From assembly GCF_013359685.1 (NCBI RefSeq), contig NZ_JABFMV010000010.1, forward strand, positions 62,001 through 126,000: a DNA stretch of 64,000 bases, written 5' to 3'. The stretch comes from Leifsonia sp. C5G2 (lineage in GTDB: Bacteria > Actinomycetota > Actinomycetes > Actinomycetales > Microbacteriaceae). The stretch's first letter is position 1. Each line of letters begins with the position of its first letter. The translations under genes and the position numbers were made by a program. This document shows positions 35,539 to 46,800 of this stretch, piece by piece. The notes under the pieces are model-generated. The model saw only the letters and a list, made by a program, of their open reading frames with translations. It did no database searches and was not told where the DNA came from.

Positions 35539-35596
35539 AGATGTCAGCTGGCGCGGGAGGACGGCGTGCTGCGCCCCAGGGATGTCAGCTGGCACG
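35521..35596. repeat. Imperfect direct repeat covering the mfd stop codon
   Basis: Unit 1 (35521-35555) and unit 2 (35562-35596) match at 31 of 35 positions with a 41-base period. Both contain ATGTCAGCTGGC; in unit 2 this is the end of mfd, including its stop. The duplication therefore copied the mfd 3' end beside the inverted repeat. Confidence 0.7.
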
Positions 35597-38500
35597 TTCG
35601 GCGGCGGCCGGCTCCTTCTCGGGGAACAGCGCGCCCAGCAGGTCGGCGACCCAGCCGATCAGCGCGGCGTCGTCGACGGCCTCTCCGTTGACGCGGGGCA
35701 GCGGCACGGTGGCGACCTTCGGCGCGGCGTGATACTTCGACCCGGGGTACATGCGCTGCAGGCGCACCTGCAGCGAGTCGGGCAGGATCGCCGGCGCGAG
35801 CCGCAGGTTGGAGCCCATGGCGACGACCTCGCCGAGCCCGGCCTTCTGCGCGGCGCGACGTAGGCGCGACACGGCCACGAGATTCGTCACGGCCTGGGGC
35901 GGCGTGCCGTACCGGTCGGTCAGCTCCTCCAGCACCAGGTCGATCTGGCCGTCCTTCGCCGTCGGCGAGCTCGCCGTCGACAGCTTCTGGTAGGCCTCGA
36001 GCCGCAGCCGCTCGCTGTCGACGTACTCCTCCGGGATGTGCGCATCCACCGGCAGCTCCAGCCGCAGTTCCGTCTGACCCTCCGCGACCTCGCCGCGGAA
36101 AGTGGACACGGCCTCGCCGATCATGCGCAGGTACAGGTCGAAGCCGACGCCGGCGATGTGGCCCGACTGCTCGCCGCCGAGCAGGTTGCCCGCGCCGCGG
36201 ATCTCCAGGTCTTTCAGCGCCACCTGCATCCCGCTGCCCAGGTCGTTGTTGGCGGCGATCGTGGAGAGCCGGTCGTGCGCCGTCTCGCTGAGCGGCTTGT
36301 TCTCGTCCCACAGGAAGTACGCGTACGCCCGCTCGCGGCCGCGGCCGACGCGGCCGCGCAACTGGTGGAGCTGGCTCAGGCCGTACTTGTCGGCGCGGTC
36401 GATGATGATCGTGTTCGCGTTCGCGATGTCGAGGCCGGTCTCGATGATCGTCGTCGAGACGAGCACGTCGAACCGCCGCTCCCAGAAGTCGACGACGACT
36501 TGCTCCAGCGCGTGCTCGTTCATCTTGCCGTGCGCGACGCCGATGCGCGCCTCCGGCACCAGCTCGGCGAGCTTGGCGGCCATGCTCGTGATCGAGCCGA
36601 CACGGTTGTGCACGAAGAACACCTGGCCCTCGCGCAGCAGCTCGCGGCGGATCGCGGCGGCGACCTGCTTGTCCGAGTAGGGGCCGACGAAGGTGAGGAT
36701 CGGGTGCCGGTCCTCCGGCGGAGTGGCGAGCGTCGACATCTCGCGGATGCCGGTGACCGCCATCTCGAGCGTGCGCGGGATGGGCGTCGCACTCATCGCG
36801 AGGATGTCGACGTTGGTCTTGAGCTTCTTCAGCGCGTCCTTGTGCTCGACGCCGAAACGCTGCTCCTCGTCGATGATGACCAGTCCCAGGTCTTTGAAGG
36901 TGACCCCGTCGGCGAGGATGCGGTGCGTGCCGATCACCACGTCCACCGTGCCGTCGGCCATGCCGCGCAGAGTCTCGCGCGCCTCCTTGTCGGTCTGGAA
37001 CCGGCTCAGCTGCCGCAGGTGGATCGGGAACCCGGCGAAGCGCTCCTGGAACGTCTCGGCGTGCTGCTTCACCAGCAGGGTCGTCGGGACGAGCATGGCG
37101 ACCTGCTTGCCGTCCTGCACCGCCTTGAATGCGGCGCGCACCGCGATCTCGGTCTTGCCGAAGCCGACGTCGCCCGAGATCAGGCGGTCCATCGGGATGG
37201 GCCGCTCCATGTCGGCCTTCACCTCGTCGATGGTCTGCAGCTGGTCGGGGGTCTCCGCGAACGGGAAGGCCTCCTCCAGTTCGCGCTGCCACGGGGTGTC
37301 GGGCGCGAAGGCATGGCCCTTGCTCGCCATGCGCGCCGAGTAGAGCTTGACCAGCTCCACGGCGATGTCGCGCACCGCCCGGCGCGCGCGCCCCTTCGCC
37401 GCGGCCCAGTCGCTTCCGCCCATCTTGGACAGCTGCGGCGCCTCTCCGCCCACGTAGCGGGTGAGGAGGTCGAGCTGATCGGTCGGGACGTAGAGCTTGT
37501 CGCCCGGGTAGCCGCGCTTCGACGGCGCGTACTCCAGCACGAGGTACTCGCGCTTCGACTTGACCGCGTTGCGGCCGCCGCTGGAGACCTCGCGCTGGGT
37601 GAGCTCCACGAACTTGCCGATGCCGTGCGTCTCATGGACGACGTAGTCGCCGGACTTGAGCTGCATCGGGTCGACCACGTTCTTGCGCCGGGCGGCGAGC
37701 TTCTTGACCTGGCGCGAGTCGTAGCCGATGGTGCGACCGTAGAACTCCGCCTCGCTGATCAGCGCCAACTTGATGCCGGGGAGCTCGAAGCCGTGCTCGG
37801 CCGTCGCCTTGATCAGGTACGCGATGCCCGGCTCCGGCTCGGCGGGGAACTCGTCGACCGGTCTCGCGGGGAGCTCCGCCTCGCCCAGGACGTCGGCGGC
37901 GCGCTCGACCAGGCCGGTGCCGGCGGCGACGATAGCGACCTGCCAGCCGTCGCGCAGCCGCGAGCGCACGTGATCGACGGCGCCTGAGACGTTGCCCTGG
38001 AAGCTCGGGACGGCCTCGGCCTGGATGCGGACCTGCAGGTGCTCCTCGAGCTCGCGCTCCTCGGGCAGGACGTCGTCCGCCTGAAAGCCGCTCATCGTCC
38101 ACCACGGGTGGTCGGGCGCCGGCGCACCGGGGCGGCTGAACTTCACCGAGTCCTTCAGCTGCTGCAGGGTCAGGAAGTCGCCCGCGGCCAGGTCGATCGG
38201 CGCCTGCGCCCCGACGGTCGCGGCGCTCCAGGCGGCCGAGAGGAACTCGCGGTTCGTCTCGGCGAGGCTGACGGCGCGAGAGGCGACGCGCTCCGGTGAC
38301 ATCACCGCCACGGCGGCACCGTCGGGAAGGTAGTGGGTGAGCGGCACGAGCCGGTCGACGAGCGCGGGAGCCAGCGACTCCATCCCCTCGACCGGGATGC
38401 CCTCGCCGATCTTCGCGAGCATCGACGACAGGCTCGGGAACTCGTGCTCCATCTCGCGCGCCCGCTGCCGCACCGACTCGCTCAGCAGCAGCTCGCGGCT

Positions 38501-39205
38501 CGGCGGCAGGCTGACCGTCGGGATCGGCTCGGGCAGGGAGCGCTGGTCGGCCACCGAGAACGCGCGGATCTGATCCACCTCGTCGCCGAAGAAGTCGACG
38601 CGGTACGGGTGGTCGGCCGTCGGCGGGAAGACGTCGAGGATGCCGCCGCGCACGGCGAACTCGCCGCGCCGCGTCACCATGTCGACGCGGGCGTAGGCCA
38701 GGTCGACCAGCTGGGCGGCCAGGCCGCCGAGGTCGAAGCCGCGGCCGCCGATCGAGAGCTCGGCCGTGCCGTAGTCGGTGAGGTTGTCCGCGAGCGGTTG
38801 CAGGGCCGCGCGGACGGAGGCGACGAGGATGAACGGTGTGCGCCGCTCCCCCGCCGACCAGTCGGCCAGGCGGCGCAATGCACTCAGCCGCTTGCCGACG
38901 ATCTCGGGGCTCGGGCTGAGCCGCTCGTGCGGCAGCGTCTCCCACGCCGGGAACTCGACGATCTCCGCATCCGGAATCAGACACGGCAGGGCTCCGCGGA
39001 TCGACTCGGACTCCCGCCCGGTCGCCGTGATGAGCAGGACGGCCTGAGAGGCGCCCTGCTCGGCGCGCCGCCGGAGGAGGGCCGCCAGGAGCGGCGCCCG
39101 CAGCCCGTCGGTCAGCGAGAAGTCGGCGTCGCGCGCGGCCGAGGCGAGCGCATCGCCGAACGAGGAATCGCGCGCGAGCGCGCTGACCAGACCCTGCAGT
39201 ATCAC
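35585..39205 (-). CDS. mfd: Transcription-repair coupling factor
   Basis: ATP-dependent translocase of 1,206 residues that removes stalled RNA polymerase and recruits UvrA. The N-terminal UvrB-like module is followed by the RNA-polymerase-interacting CarD-like domain (PMQLKSGDYVVHETHGIGKF, about 515-534). The helicase has Walker A DVGFGKTEIAVRAAF (about 678-692), the DEEQRFG box and GRVGRGRERAYAYF motif VI. The TRCF C-terminal domain (ELRLELPVDAHIPEEYV onwards) is complete. The GTG at 39205 lies seven bases after TAGAAT without a Shine-Dalgarno. Confidence 0.95.
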   Translation of the reverse strand: MILQGLVSALARDSSFGDALASAARDADFSLTDGLRAPLLAALLRRRAEQGASQAVLLITATGRESESIRGALPCLIPDAEIVEFPAWETLPHERLSPSPEIVGKRLSALRRLADWSAGERRTPFILVASVRAALQPLADNLTDYGTAELSIGGRGFDLGGLAAQLVDLAYARVDMVTRRGEFAVRGGILDVFPPTADHPYRVDFFGDEVDQIRAFSVADQRSLPEPIPTVSLPPSRELLLSESVRQRAREMEHEFPSLSSMLAKIGEGIPVEGMESLAPALVDRLVPLTHYLPDGAAVAVMSPERVASRAVSLAETNREFLSAAWSAATVGAQAPIDLAAGDFLTLQQLKDSVKFSRPGAPAPDHPWWTMSGFQADDVLPEERELEEHLQVRIQAEAVPSFQGNVSGAVDHVRSRLRDGWQVAIVAAGTGLVERAADVLGEAELPARPVDEFPAEPEPGIAYLIKATAEHGFELPGIKLALISEAEFYGRTIGYDSRQVKKLAARRKNVVDPMQLKSGDYVVHETHGIGKFVELTQREVSSGGRNAVKSKREYLVLEYAPSKRGYPGDKLYVPTDQLDLLTRYVGGEAPQLSKMGGSDWAAAKGRARRAVRDIAVELVKLYSARMASKGHAFAPDTPWQRELEEAFPFAETPDQLQTIDEVKADMERPIPMDRLISGDVGFGKTEIAVRAAFKAVQDGKQVAMLVPTTLLVKQHAETFQERFAGFPIHLRQLSRFQTDKEARETLRGMADGTVDVVIGTHRILADGVTFKDLGLVIIDEEQRFGVEHKDALKKLKTNVDILAMSATPIPRTLEMAVTGIREMSTLATPPEDRHPILTFVGPYSDKQVAAAIRRELLREGQVFFVHNRVGSITSMAAKLAELVPEARIGVAHGKMNEHALEQVVVDFWERRFDVLVSTTIIETGLDIANANTIIIDRADKYGLSQLHQLRGRVGRGRERAYAYFLWDENKPLSETAHDRLSTIAANNDLGSGMQVALKDLEIRGAGNLLGGEQSGHIAGVGFDLYLRMIGEAVSTFRGEVAEGQTELRLELPVDAHIPEEYVDSERLRLEAYQKLSTASSPTAKDGQIDLVLEELTDRYGTPPQAVTNLVAVSRLRRAAQKAGLGEVVAMGSNLRLAPAILPDSLQVRLQRMYPGSKYHAAPKVATVPLPRVNGEAVDDAALIGWVADLLGALFPEKEPAAAERAS

Positions 39206-39212
39206 TCGGTCG

Positions 39213-39218
39213 ATTCTA
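39213..39218 (-). promoter_or_regulatory. -10 box of mfd, leaderless type
   Basis: TAGAAT on the minus strand, seven bases before the GTG at 39205. Confidence 0.5.
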
Positions 39219-39253
39219 CGGGGGACCGCCGACAGGTCGAGGGGTGGGAGGGG

Positions 39254-39958
39254 TCAGATCCAGCCCTCGAGGGCTTTCATGAAGCCGTCGTGGTCGTCGC
39301 GGTTGATGACGTGCCCGGAGCCGGGCACGATCCGCACCTCGTAGCCGTCCTCCCGCAGCCGCTCGGCGAGCTCGGGCTTCACCAGCTGGGAGTTGTCGGC
39401 GAGCATGACGAGGGACGGCACGGCCATCACCTCGGGCGCTCGCATCGCGGAGGGGGTTACGACCACGGGCAGCACCGCGCGGTCGAACGCTTTGAAGGTC
39501 TCCACCTCGATGGCGACGTCGGCGGGATCCCAGCGCGGGTTGCGCTTGGCGATCCGGACCGCGGACTGCCGGGCGAGCGTCCGGAGGAACGCGGGCGCGA
39601 GCCACCGCTGGAAGCCGTTGGTCGCCGGGCACGAGAACGCCGGGTCGACGTAGATGACGCGCTGCGGGTCGAGCCGCTCGACGACGAGGCTGACCGTGAG
39701 GCCGCCCAGGGAGTGGCCCATCACCAGTTCGGGTCGGGCGGGCACCGTGTCCACGATGTCCTGCGCCATGAGCTCGGCTGTGTACTCCGGGGTGCGCGGG
39801 CTGTGGCCGTGCCCGCGGAGGTCGACGGCGATCACGTGGTACCCACGGTCTGCGAGTGCCGGTGCCACCCGGCGCCACGTGCGCGAGTCCGACATCACTC
39901 CGTGGACGAGGACGGCGTAGCGGTCGCCGGTGCCCCACTCGCGCGTGTACAACTGCAT
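39254..39958 (-). CDS. Alpha/beta hydrolase
   Basis: Hydrolase of 234 residues. The oxyanion region is VLVHGVMSDSRTW (about 17-29), the nucleophile elbow MGHSLGGLTVS places Ser near residue 82, and the late GSGHVINRD supplies the catalytic His near 217; the acid is probably Asp in SLVMLADNS. The substrate is unknown. The ATG at 39958 is preferred over a GTG three codons upstream because TACCGT lies exactly seven bases before it. It is upstream of mfd in the same direction. Confidence 0.85.
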   Translation of the reverse strand: MQLYTREWGTGDRYAVLVHGVMSDSRTWRRVAPALADRGYHVIAVDLRGHGHSPRTPEYTAELMAQDIVDTVPARPELVMGHSLGGLTVSLVVERLDPQRVIYVDPAFSCPATNGFQRWLAPAFLRTLARQSAVRIAKRNPRWDPADVAIEVETFKAFDRAVLPVVVTPSAMRAPEVMAVPSLVMLADNSQLVKPELAERLREDGYEVRIVPGSGHVINRDDHDGFMKALEGWI

Positions 39959-39965
39959 GCCGGTC

Positions 39966-39971
39966 ACGGTA
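39966..39971 (-). promoter_or_regulatory. -10 box of the alpha/beta hydrolase gene, leaderless type
   Basis: TACCGT on the minus strand, seven bases before the ATG at 39958. Confidence 0.45.
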
Positions 39972-40006
39972 CGCGGGCGGAGTGGGACTTAGCAGGGAGC
40001 TGCCTG

Positions 40007-40051
40007 CGGCTCCGCCGGAGGGCGACCGGGAATCGCCTTTGAGCGGAGCCG
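40007..40051 (-). terminator. Nested hairpin downstream of the surface protein operon
   Basis: An outer 9-bp stem (CGGCTCCGC 40007-40015 with 40043-40051) encloses GGCGA/TCGCC (40021-40025 with 40033-40037). It begins ten bases after the stop of the last gene of the operon. Confidence 0.55.
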
Positions 40052-40060
40052 CCGTGCCCG

Positions 40061-40810
40061 TCAGACGCGATGGCTGTCCCGAGCGGCCAGGTCGGCGCGA
40101 GAGTCGTCGACGGTCTGCGCCGCCGTTCCGGTTCGCCCGTCCGGATCCGTCGGTCGCCCGCGGTGGGCCGCATGGGACGCCGCGCGACGTCGCCGGCGCC
40201 GGATCAGGAGAAGTGCCGCGTACGCGATCGCTGCCACGACGAGGAGCGCACCGGCGACACCCGCCCACAGCCACCATTCCGCCGAGGATCCGGCGGTGGA
40301 CTTCGGCACAGGACTGCTGCCGGGCTCCGCCACCCCGGGAATCCGGTCGGCATCCGAGGAGAGGACCACGGGCGGTGCAGCGGAATCGTCGCTCAGGTAG
40401 AACCCGGCCAGGGTGGTCACCCTGGTGAGGTTCTTCGGGATGGTCCCGATGCGCACGGTGGCGGTCCGCTTCACGGATGCGCCCGGCTCGACCGTGATGT
40501 CATCCCACGACGCGGTCGTGTCGGTCAGCTTGGCCTCCGGCTCCGCCTTGGTGACCGTGCCGTAGCCCGGCGCGGTCAGCGTCACCCGACCGCCGACGGC
40601 CTCGGACCCCTGGTTGCGGAACTCGACCGTGTAGGTGGTGTCGCTGTCCGGCGACACCTGGTCCCCGTCGTTGCTGATCTGGATCGAGAGCCCGGGCGGA
40701 GGCGCGTCCGCCAACGCGGCCGGGGCGGCGCCGCCCAGGAGCACCCCCGCCGACGTGACGGCGAGAGCACCCCCGGCCAGGCCTCGGAGCAAGCGTGTCG
40801 AAACTGTCAT
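40061..40810 (-). CDS. Secreted/anchored protein with one DUF11-like domain, partner of the giant surface protein
   Basis: Protein of 249 residues. A signal peptide (about 1-36, ending ALADA) is followed by one beta-sandwich domain with the DUF11-like start SIQISNDGDQVSPDSDTTYT, then a Ser/Pro linker, a membrane span (about 180-203) and an Arg-rich cytoplasmic tail of about 40 residues. There is no sorting motif, so it is membrane-anchored. The ATG at 40810 has AAGGGA upstream; a GTG at 40846 overlapping the previous stop (GTGA) is an alternative. Being the second gene behind the giant DUF11 protein, it may anchor or assemble it. Confidence 0.75.
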   Translation of the reverse strand: MTVSTRLLRGLAGGALAVTSAGVLLGGAAPAALADAPPPGLSIQISNDGDQVSPDSDTTYTVEFRNQGSEAVGGRVTLTAPGYGTVTKAEPEAKLTDTTASWDDITVEPGASVKRTATVRIGTIPKNLTRVTTLAGFYLSDDSAAPPVVLSSDADRIPGVAEPGSSPVPKSTAGSSAEWWLWAGVAGALLVVAAIAYAALLLIRRRRRRAASHAAHRGRPTDPDGRTGTAAQTVDDSRADLAARDSHRV

Positions 40811-40842
40811 GATTCCCTTCACCGATTTCTTCCGCGCGCTCG

Positions 40843-43800
40843 TCACGCTTCGCCGGTACGACGGCGGCGGACCCACAGCACGACGCCCAGTCCGAGGACC
40901 GCGGCCCCCAGGCCGAGGCCGGCCAGGATGCCCGACAGCTGCGCTCCTGTCTTGGCGAGCACCGCTGCGGCCGGAGTCGCGTCGATCTGCACCGTCACCT
41001 GGCAGTCCGGGTCCTCCGACGCCGGCGGACAGTTGCCCCCGGTGTCTCCCGGCGTCACGACGATGTTCTTCGCCGTGCCCGCGGTGGTCTGCACGATCGT
41101 GACCGAGTAGGTCACGGTCACCGACTTCCCCGCCTCCAACGGCCCCGACCACGACAGGATCGGCGCCTGATAAGTGGCGCCCCCGGTCGCGTCCCCGTTG
41201 TACTTCGCGACTGCCAGCACCTGCGACAGGTCATCCGTGAACGACGCCGGGTCCTCGGCCGTGTAGTCGACCGCACCGATGTTGGTCACCGTGACCGCGT
41301 AGGTCAGCACAGCACCTGCAGCACCGCTCTGTTGCGACACCGTCTTCTTCACCGCGAACGCCTGCGGATCGATCCGGCTCTCGCACTCGACCTGAGGGTT
41401 GCACAACCCGTCCGGTCCTGGCACCGCCACGTTCACGAGCGGCTGCTCCGGATCGAGCTTGGGGTTCAGCTTCACCTGGTAGGTGACCGACACCTCGCCG
41501 TCCACCGGCAACGCGCCCGACCAACTCAGAATGTTGCCGTTCAGGTTCGCCCCGCCGGTCGCACTCCCCTCCACCTTCAGGCTCTCGGGCAGCACCTCCG
41601 CGTTCTTCATGACCTGAGTCAGGTCGTCCGTGAACGAGGCCGGCTTGTCCTCCGTGAAGGGCACCTGGCTCGTGTTCGCCACGCGAATCGTGTAGGCGAC
41701 CACATCGTTCGGGTGCGCCACTCCCGACGGCGACGAGGTCTTCGCGACCGCATACGACCCGACATCGGTCCTGGTCGAGCAGTTCGCGGGGCACGCTCCG
41801 CCCGGGCCGTTCGGAACCACAGTGTTGACCATGGCGCCGTCTCCGGCATCCGCACCCGTTGTGGGCGGCTTCACCTTCACCTGGTAGGTGACCTGGACGA
41901 TGTCCCCACCCGCGACATCACCTTGGGCAGCCAGCGGCCCGGACCAGCGCAGTGTCATTCCGTCGAGAACCGCGCCACCGGTGATGGAGCCCGGCACGAG
42001 CTCGCCGTCCACGGCGTCGTCCAGCACACGCGACAGGTCGTCGGCGAAGGAGGCCGGCTTGTCCGTGGTGTACGCCACGTCCCCCGTGTTGGTGACCTGG
42101 ATCGTGTACATCAGCGTGTCACCCGGGTAGGCGCTCGTCGAGGACACCGCCTTGTCCACGCGGTACGAACCGCGCGGGATGATCTCGGAGCAATCCGGAT
42201 CCGTGGAGCCGGGCTCGCAGTTGCCTCCCGGGGATTCCGTCACCACGGCGTTCACCAACTGGGTCGCCGGGGTCGCGTCCTCGTCCACCTTCACCTGGTA
42301 CTGGATCTTCACCTCGCCCGGCGCGGGGAGTGCCCCCGACCACGAAAGCACGTCTCCCGTCACGGCGGCGGTGCCCGCTCCGCCCGGCTCGGTGATCACC
42401 GAGCCGGGAACCAGCTTGGCGTGCGAGAACACGTCGGACAGATCGTCCGTGAACCTCACCGGCTCTGCCGCCGTGTAGTCGACCCGACCGGTGTTGGTGA
42501 CCGTGATCGTGTAGGTGACGATCCCGCCGGGCAGGATCTCGCCGGTGTCCGCCTGCTTCACCGCCTGATACTGCTGGACGTCGGTGATCACCGGAGGAGG
42601 ACAGGTGGCGTTGACGCAGCCACCGCCGTCACCGGTCGGGACCACCGCGTTCGTTAGACGCAGGTCGCCGGTTGTCGGCTTCGACACCTGCAGCTGATAG
42701 GTCACGTTCACAGTGGAGCCCGGCTGCCCGGACTTGGGCAGCGCGCCCGACCACGTCAACACGTTGCCGGTGAGGACCAGGTCCGGACTCAGTGGCGTCA
42801 CCACGAACCCGTCGTCCAGGATCTCGGACAGGTCGTCCTCGAACTTCGCCACGTCCTGCCCTTGGCCTGTGTAGTCGACCTGCCCGACGTTGGTGACCTG
42901 CACCGTGTAGGCCACCTTGTCACCCGGATAGACGCTCGCCCTGTCCACGCTCTTGTTGACCGTGTACGCCTTGACGTCGTCCGTCACGGAGCACGCGTTC
43001 GGCGCGATGCAGTCACCGCCCGAGCCCTCCGGTGCCACGACGACGTTCTTCAACGAGCCGTTGCCCGGCAGCTTGCCGTCCACCGGCCCCTTGACCGTGA
43101 CGGTGTACTCGAGCGGAAGCGTCTGGTTGACGCCGAGGGCGCCCGACCAGGTCAGCTTCCTCGTCGCCTCGTCGTAGCTCATGCCCGTTGGGAGGTTCGC
43201 CACGTCGAGAGTGGCGTCATCCACCACGTCGGACAGGTCGTCCTCGAAGGTCGCCGGGTCGGCGTCGGTGTACGGATCCTGCCCGGTGCCGGTCAGCTCC
43301 ACCCGATAGGTCACCGTGGCGCCCGGCGTCACGGGACCCTGCGCGTCCGAGCTCTTCTGGACCGTGTACGCCTGAAGCTTCGTGGTCGTCGCGCACCCGT
43401 CGACGGTGGCGCACCGGTACCCCGGCGGCGGGGACACCACGTTGCGCAGCGCCCCATCTCCGGTCACGGTGTCGTTCACCGTCACCCGGTAGGTGAACTC
43501 CACATGGTCCTGCGCGGGAACGGCACCCGACCAGTGCAGGATGTTGTTCTCATCCACCGTCACGCCCGCGGGCAGCGACGCCGTGTCGACGCGCGCGTCA
43601 TCCACCACGTCCGACAGATCGTCCGTGAGCGAGGCCGGCTTGGCCGCCGTGTAGGGAACCGTGCTCGGGTTGTCCACCCGAACGGTGTATTCGACCGTGT
43701 CCCCCGGACGCGCTGTGGTGGTGTTCACCGACTTCGACACGGTGAACACTCCGACCTCGGTCGAGGTTTCACATGAGGTCGGGGAGAGGCAGGAGCCGCC

Positions 43801-46800
43801 CGCGGAGCCGGGCGACACCACGTTGCCGAGCACCCGGTCCGCGCCCGGCTGCGCCGGAGCGTCCACCTTCACGTCATAGGTGATCTCGACCGTGTCGCCG
43901 TCCTCCCCCTTCGGCGCGAGTGCGCCTTCCCAGGTCACGGTGTTTCCGGAGACCTGAGCGCCGCCCGTGACGCTGTCCTCGACGATCTGGGCATCATCCA
44001 CAAGCGCCCGGAGATCATCCACGATCGTCGCCGGCGCATCCGGCACGGTGTACCCCTCGGAGCCCACGCTCTTCACCACGATGGTGTAGCGCAGCACATC
44101 GCCCGGGTATGCCGTCGTCGACGACACACTCTTCTCCACCGTGTACCCGCGCACCTTTGTCGTGGTCTCGCAGGTCGCCGGGGCAGGGCTGCACAGGAAG
44201 GCAGGCGGCGGGGTCACGATGTTCTTCAGGATCCCGTTTCCGGTCACCGGGTCGTTCACAGTAACCGTGTACGTCACGTCCACGCTGGACTGGGCCGGCA
44301 GCGCGTCCGCCCACGACAGGGTGCGGGTCGCCGGGTCGTAGGTGGTCTGGGCCGACAACGAGGTCAGGTCCAGTTCGGCGTCATCCACCACATCCGACAG
44401 ATCGTCCTCGAAGGTCGCCGGCACCTGCCCGGTGAACGGGACCAACCCGTTGTTAGTCACCTTCACCGTGTACGTCACCGCCCCACCCGGAACCACCGGC
44501 CCGGGCGACGCCTGCTTGGAGATCACCAACGAGGAGATATCCGTGGTCGTCGCACACGACGTCGCCGTCAGACACTCACCACCCGGCGCCGTCGGGGCCA
44601 CCCGGTTGATCAACGTGCTGTCGCCCCGCCCGTCCGGCTTCTCGCTCACCTTCACCTGGTAGGTGATCAGCGCCGTGTCCCCCGCGTTTCCGGCTGCGGC
44701 CAGTTCCCCCGCCCAAGACAAGGTATTCCCGCTCAAGGTGGCCGCACCGATGTCCGCAGTCACGGACCCCGGCACCAGCGCGTTGTCCGTCACGTCATCG
44801 AGCACCCGGGTCAGGTCATCGGTGAACGACGCCTCATCCGGCGCCACGTAGGGCCGATCGCTCAGATTCGCCACCTGCACCGTGTACGTCAGCACGTCAC
44901 CCGGGTGCGCCGTCGTCGAGGACACCAGTTTGGACACCGCGAAGCGCTGCTGCGGAATCGTCACCTCGCAATCGGGATCCACCGCACCCGTCGCGCAGTT
45001 GCCGCCCGGCGTGGTCGTCGTCACCACATTCGTGAGGGTCTGATCCCCCGTCGCCGGTGTGTTCACGGTCATCGTGTAGCTGATCGTCACCGAGTCGCCC
45101 ACCGGCAACGCGCCCGACCACGACAGGGTGTCGCCGCTCACCGTCACCGTTCCCGCGCCCACCGGATCGATGGCCGCGTCGCCGTTGTAGGCAGCGTCAT
45201 CCGTCACCTGCGACAAATCGTCCGTGAACGAGGCCGGGTTCGCCGCGGTGAAGTCCACCGCTCCCGTGTTGGTCACGGTGATCTCGTAGGGCACCACCGC
45301 GCCGGCGACGACCTGCTGCGTGGTCGAGCTCTTCTTCACATGGAACTGCGCCACCGGTGTCGTCGTCGTGCACGTCGCCGTCGGATCGCACCACGACCCT
45401 GCCGGCGGGATCACGACATTCGTCAACAGGTGATCGCCCTCGTTCGGGGCGTCGACCTTGACCTCATATTCCACGTCGACGAACTGGCCGACCGGGACTG
45501 CGCCCGACCAGGAGAGAGTGGTTCCGGACAGGACCACATCGGAGGGCAGCGTCTCCGTCACCACGCGCGCGTCATCCAGGACATCTTTCAGGTTGTCCGT
45601 GAACGATGCCGGATCCGCAGCCGTGAACGGCACCTTGCCCATGTTCGTCACCCGAACCGTGTACTTCACCACACCACCCGGCAGCACCGTCGCCGGTGAC
45701 GCCGACTTCGAGACCATGAACGCCCTCACTGGCGTCGTCGTCGTGCAGGCGGCGGTCGTCGAACAGTGCCCGCCCACCGTGGCGGTAGGAACCACCACGT
45801 TCGTGAGCGTCCCGTTCCCGGTCATCGGACTGTTCACCGTCGCGGTGTACCGCAGCACGAGCGGCTGCCCGCCAGCCGGAAGCGCGCCCGACCACGACAG
45901 TTTCCTCGTGGCCGCGTCGTACGTCATGCCCGGCGGCAGTGTCGACTCGTCCAGCGTGGCGTCATCCACCACCGCCGAGATGTCGTCGGTCAACGACGCG
46001 GGCTCATCCTCCGTGTAGGGAACGCCACCCGTATTCGTGACCGTGATCGAATAGGTCAGCTCCTGGCCCGGCGTCGCCGCGTCCGTGTTCACTTCCTTGC
46101 GGACGGAGAAGCCCTTCACTGTGTTGGTGGTCGTACACTGATCCGGCAGGCACCGCGGCTCCTTCGGCACTACAACGTTCTTCAGGGTCGAGTTCTTCCG
46201 CAGATCCTCCGGCTGCACGACCACCGAGTAGGTCACCTTGGCGGTCAGGCCGCCACCCAGCGACCCGGAGACGTGCAAGACGTTGTCGGAGTCCAACGAC
46301 ACCGTCACACCCGGCGTATCGGAGGTGGGGCCGGAGACCAGCCGCGCATCGTCCAGCACGTCCGAGAGGTCGTCCTCCGAATCGACCTTCCCGGCGCCGA
46401 GGCCGAGGTTCTCGAATGTCAGGGTGTAGTCGATCTGGTCGCCCACGACCACCGCGGAGTCCGTCGGCGGATTCGACGTCTTCGACACCACGATGTTCGA
46501 GACGAAGTTGACGGTGCACACCGGATTCGTGGTCTCACACGTGGGGGGCGGAGTGCCGCCCGTGTCGACGACGAAGTTGGCCAGCGTGTCGCTGTCCCGC
46601 TCACCGTCCGGACGCACCTTGACGGTGTACGTCACCGACACCGATGTGTTCGGCTGCAGAGTACCCGTCACCGTGTACCGACCGTTGGACAGTCCGGACA
46701 CCGACAGGGCCGGATCGTCCGTCGTCGGCGTCTTCGTGACCGACGCACCCTCCAGAACCGCCGAGAGGTCGTCCTGCTTGTTCACCGCGACCGGTGCGTT

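Noticed and set aside
36038-37987. A 649-residue plus-strand frame opposite mfd
   Set aside because: mfd is a clear full-length gene on the other strand, and the frame has antisense composition.
41332-42657. Plus-strand frames of 200-440 residues opposite the giant surface protein gene
   Set aside because: His/Arg/Val-rich antisense readings of the repeats, without start signals.
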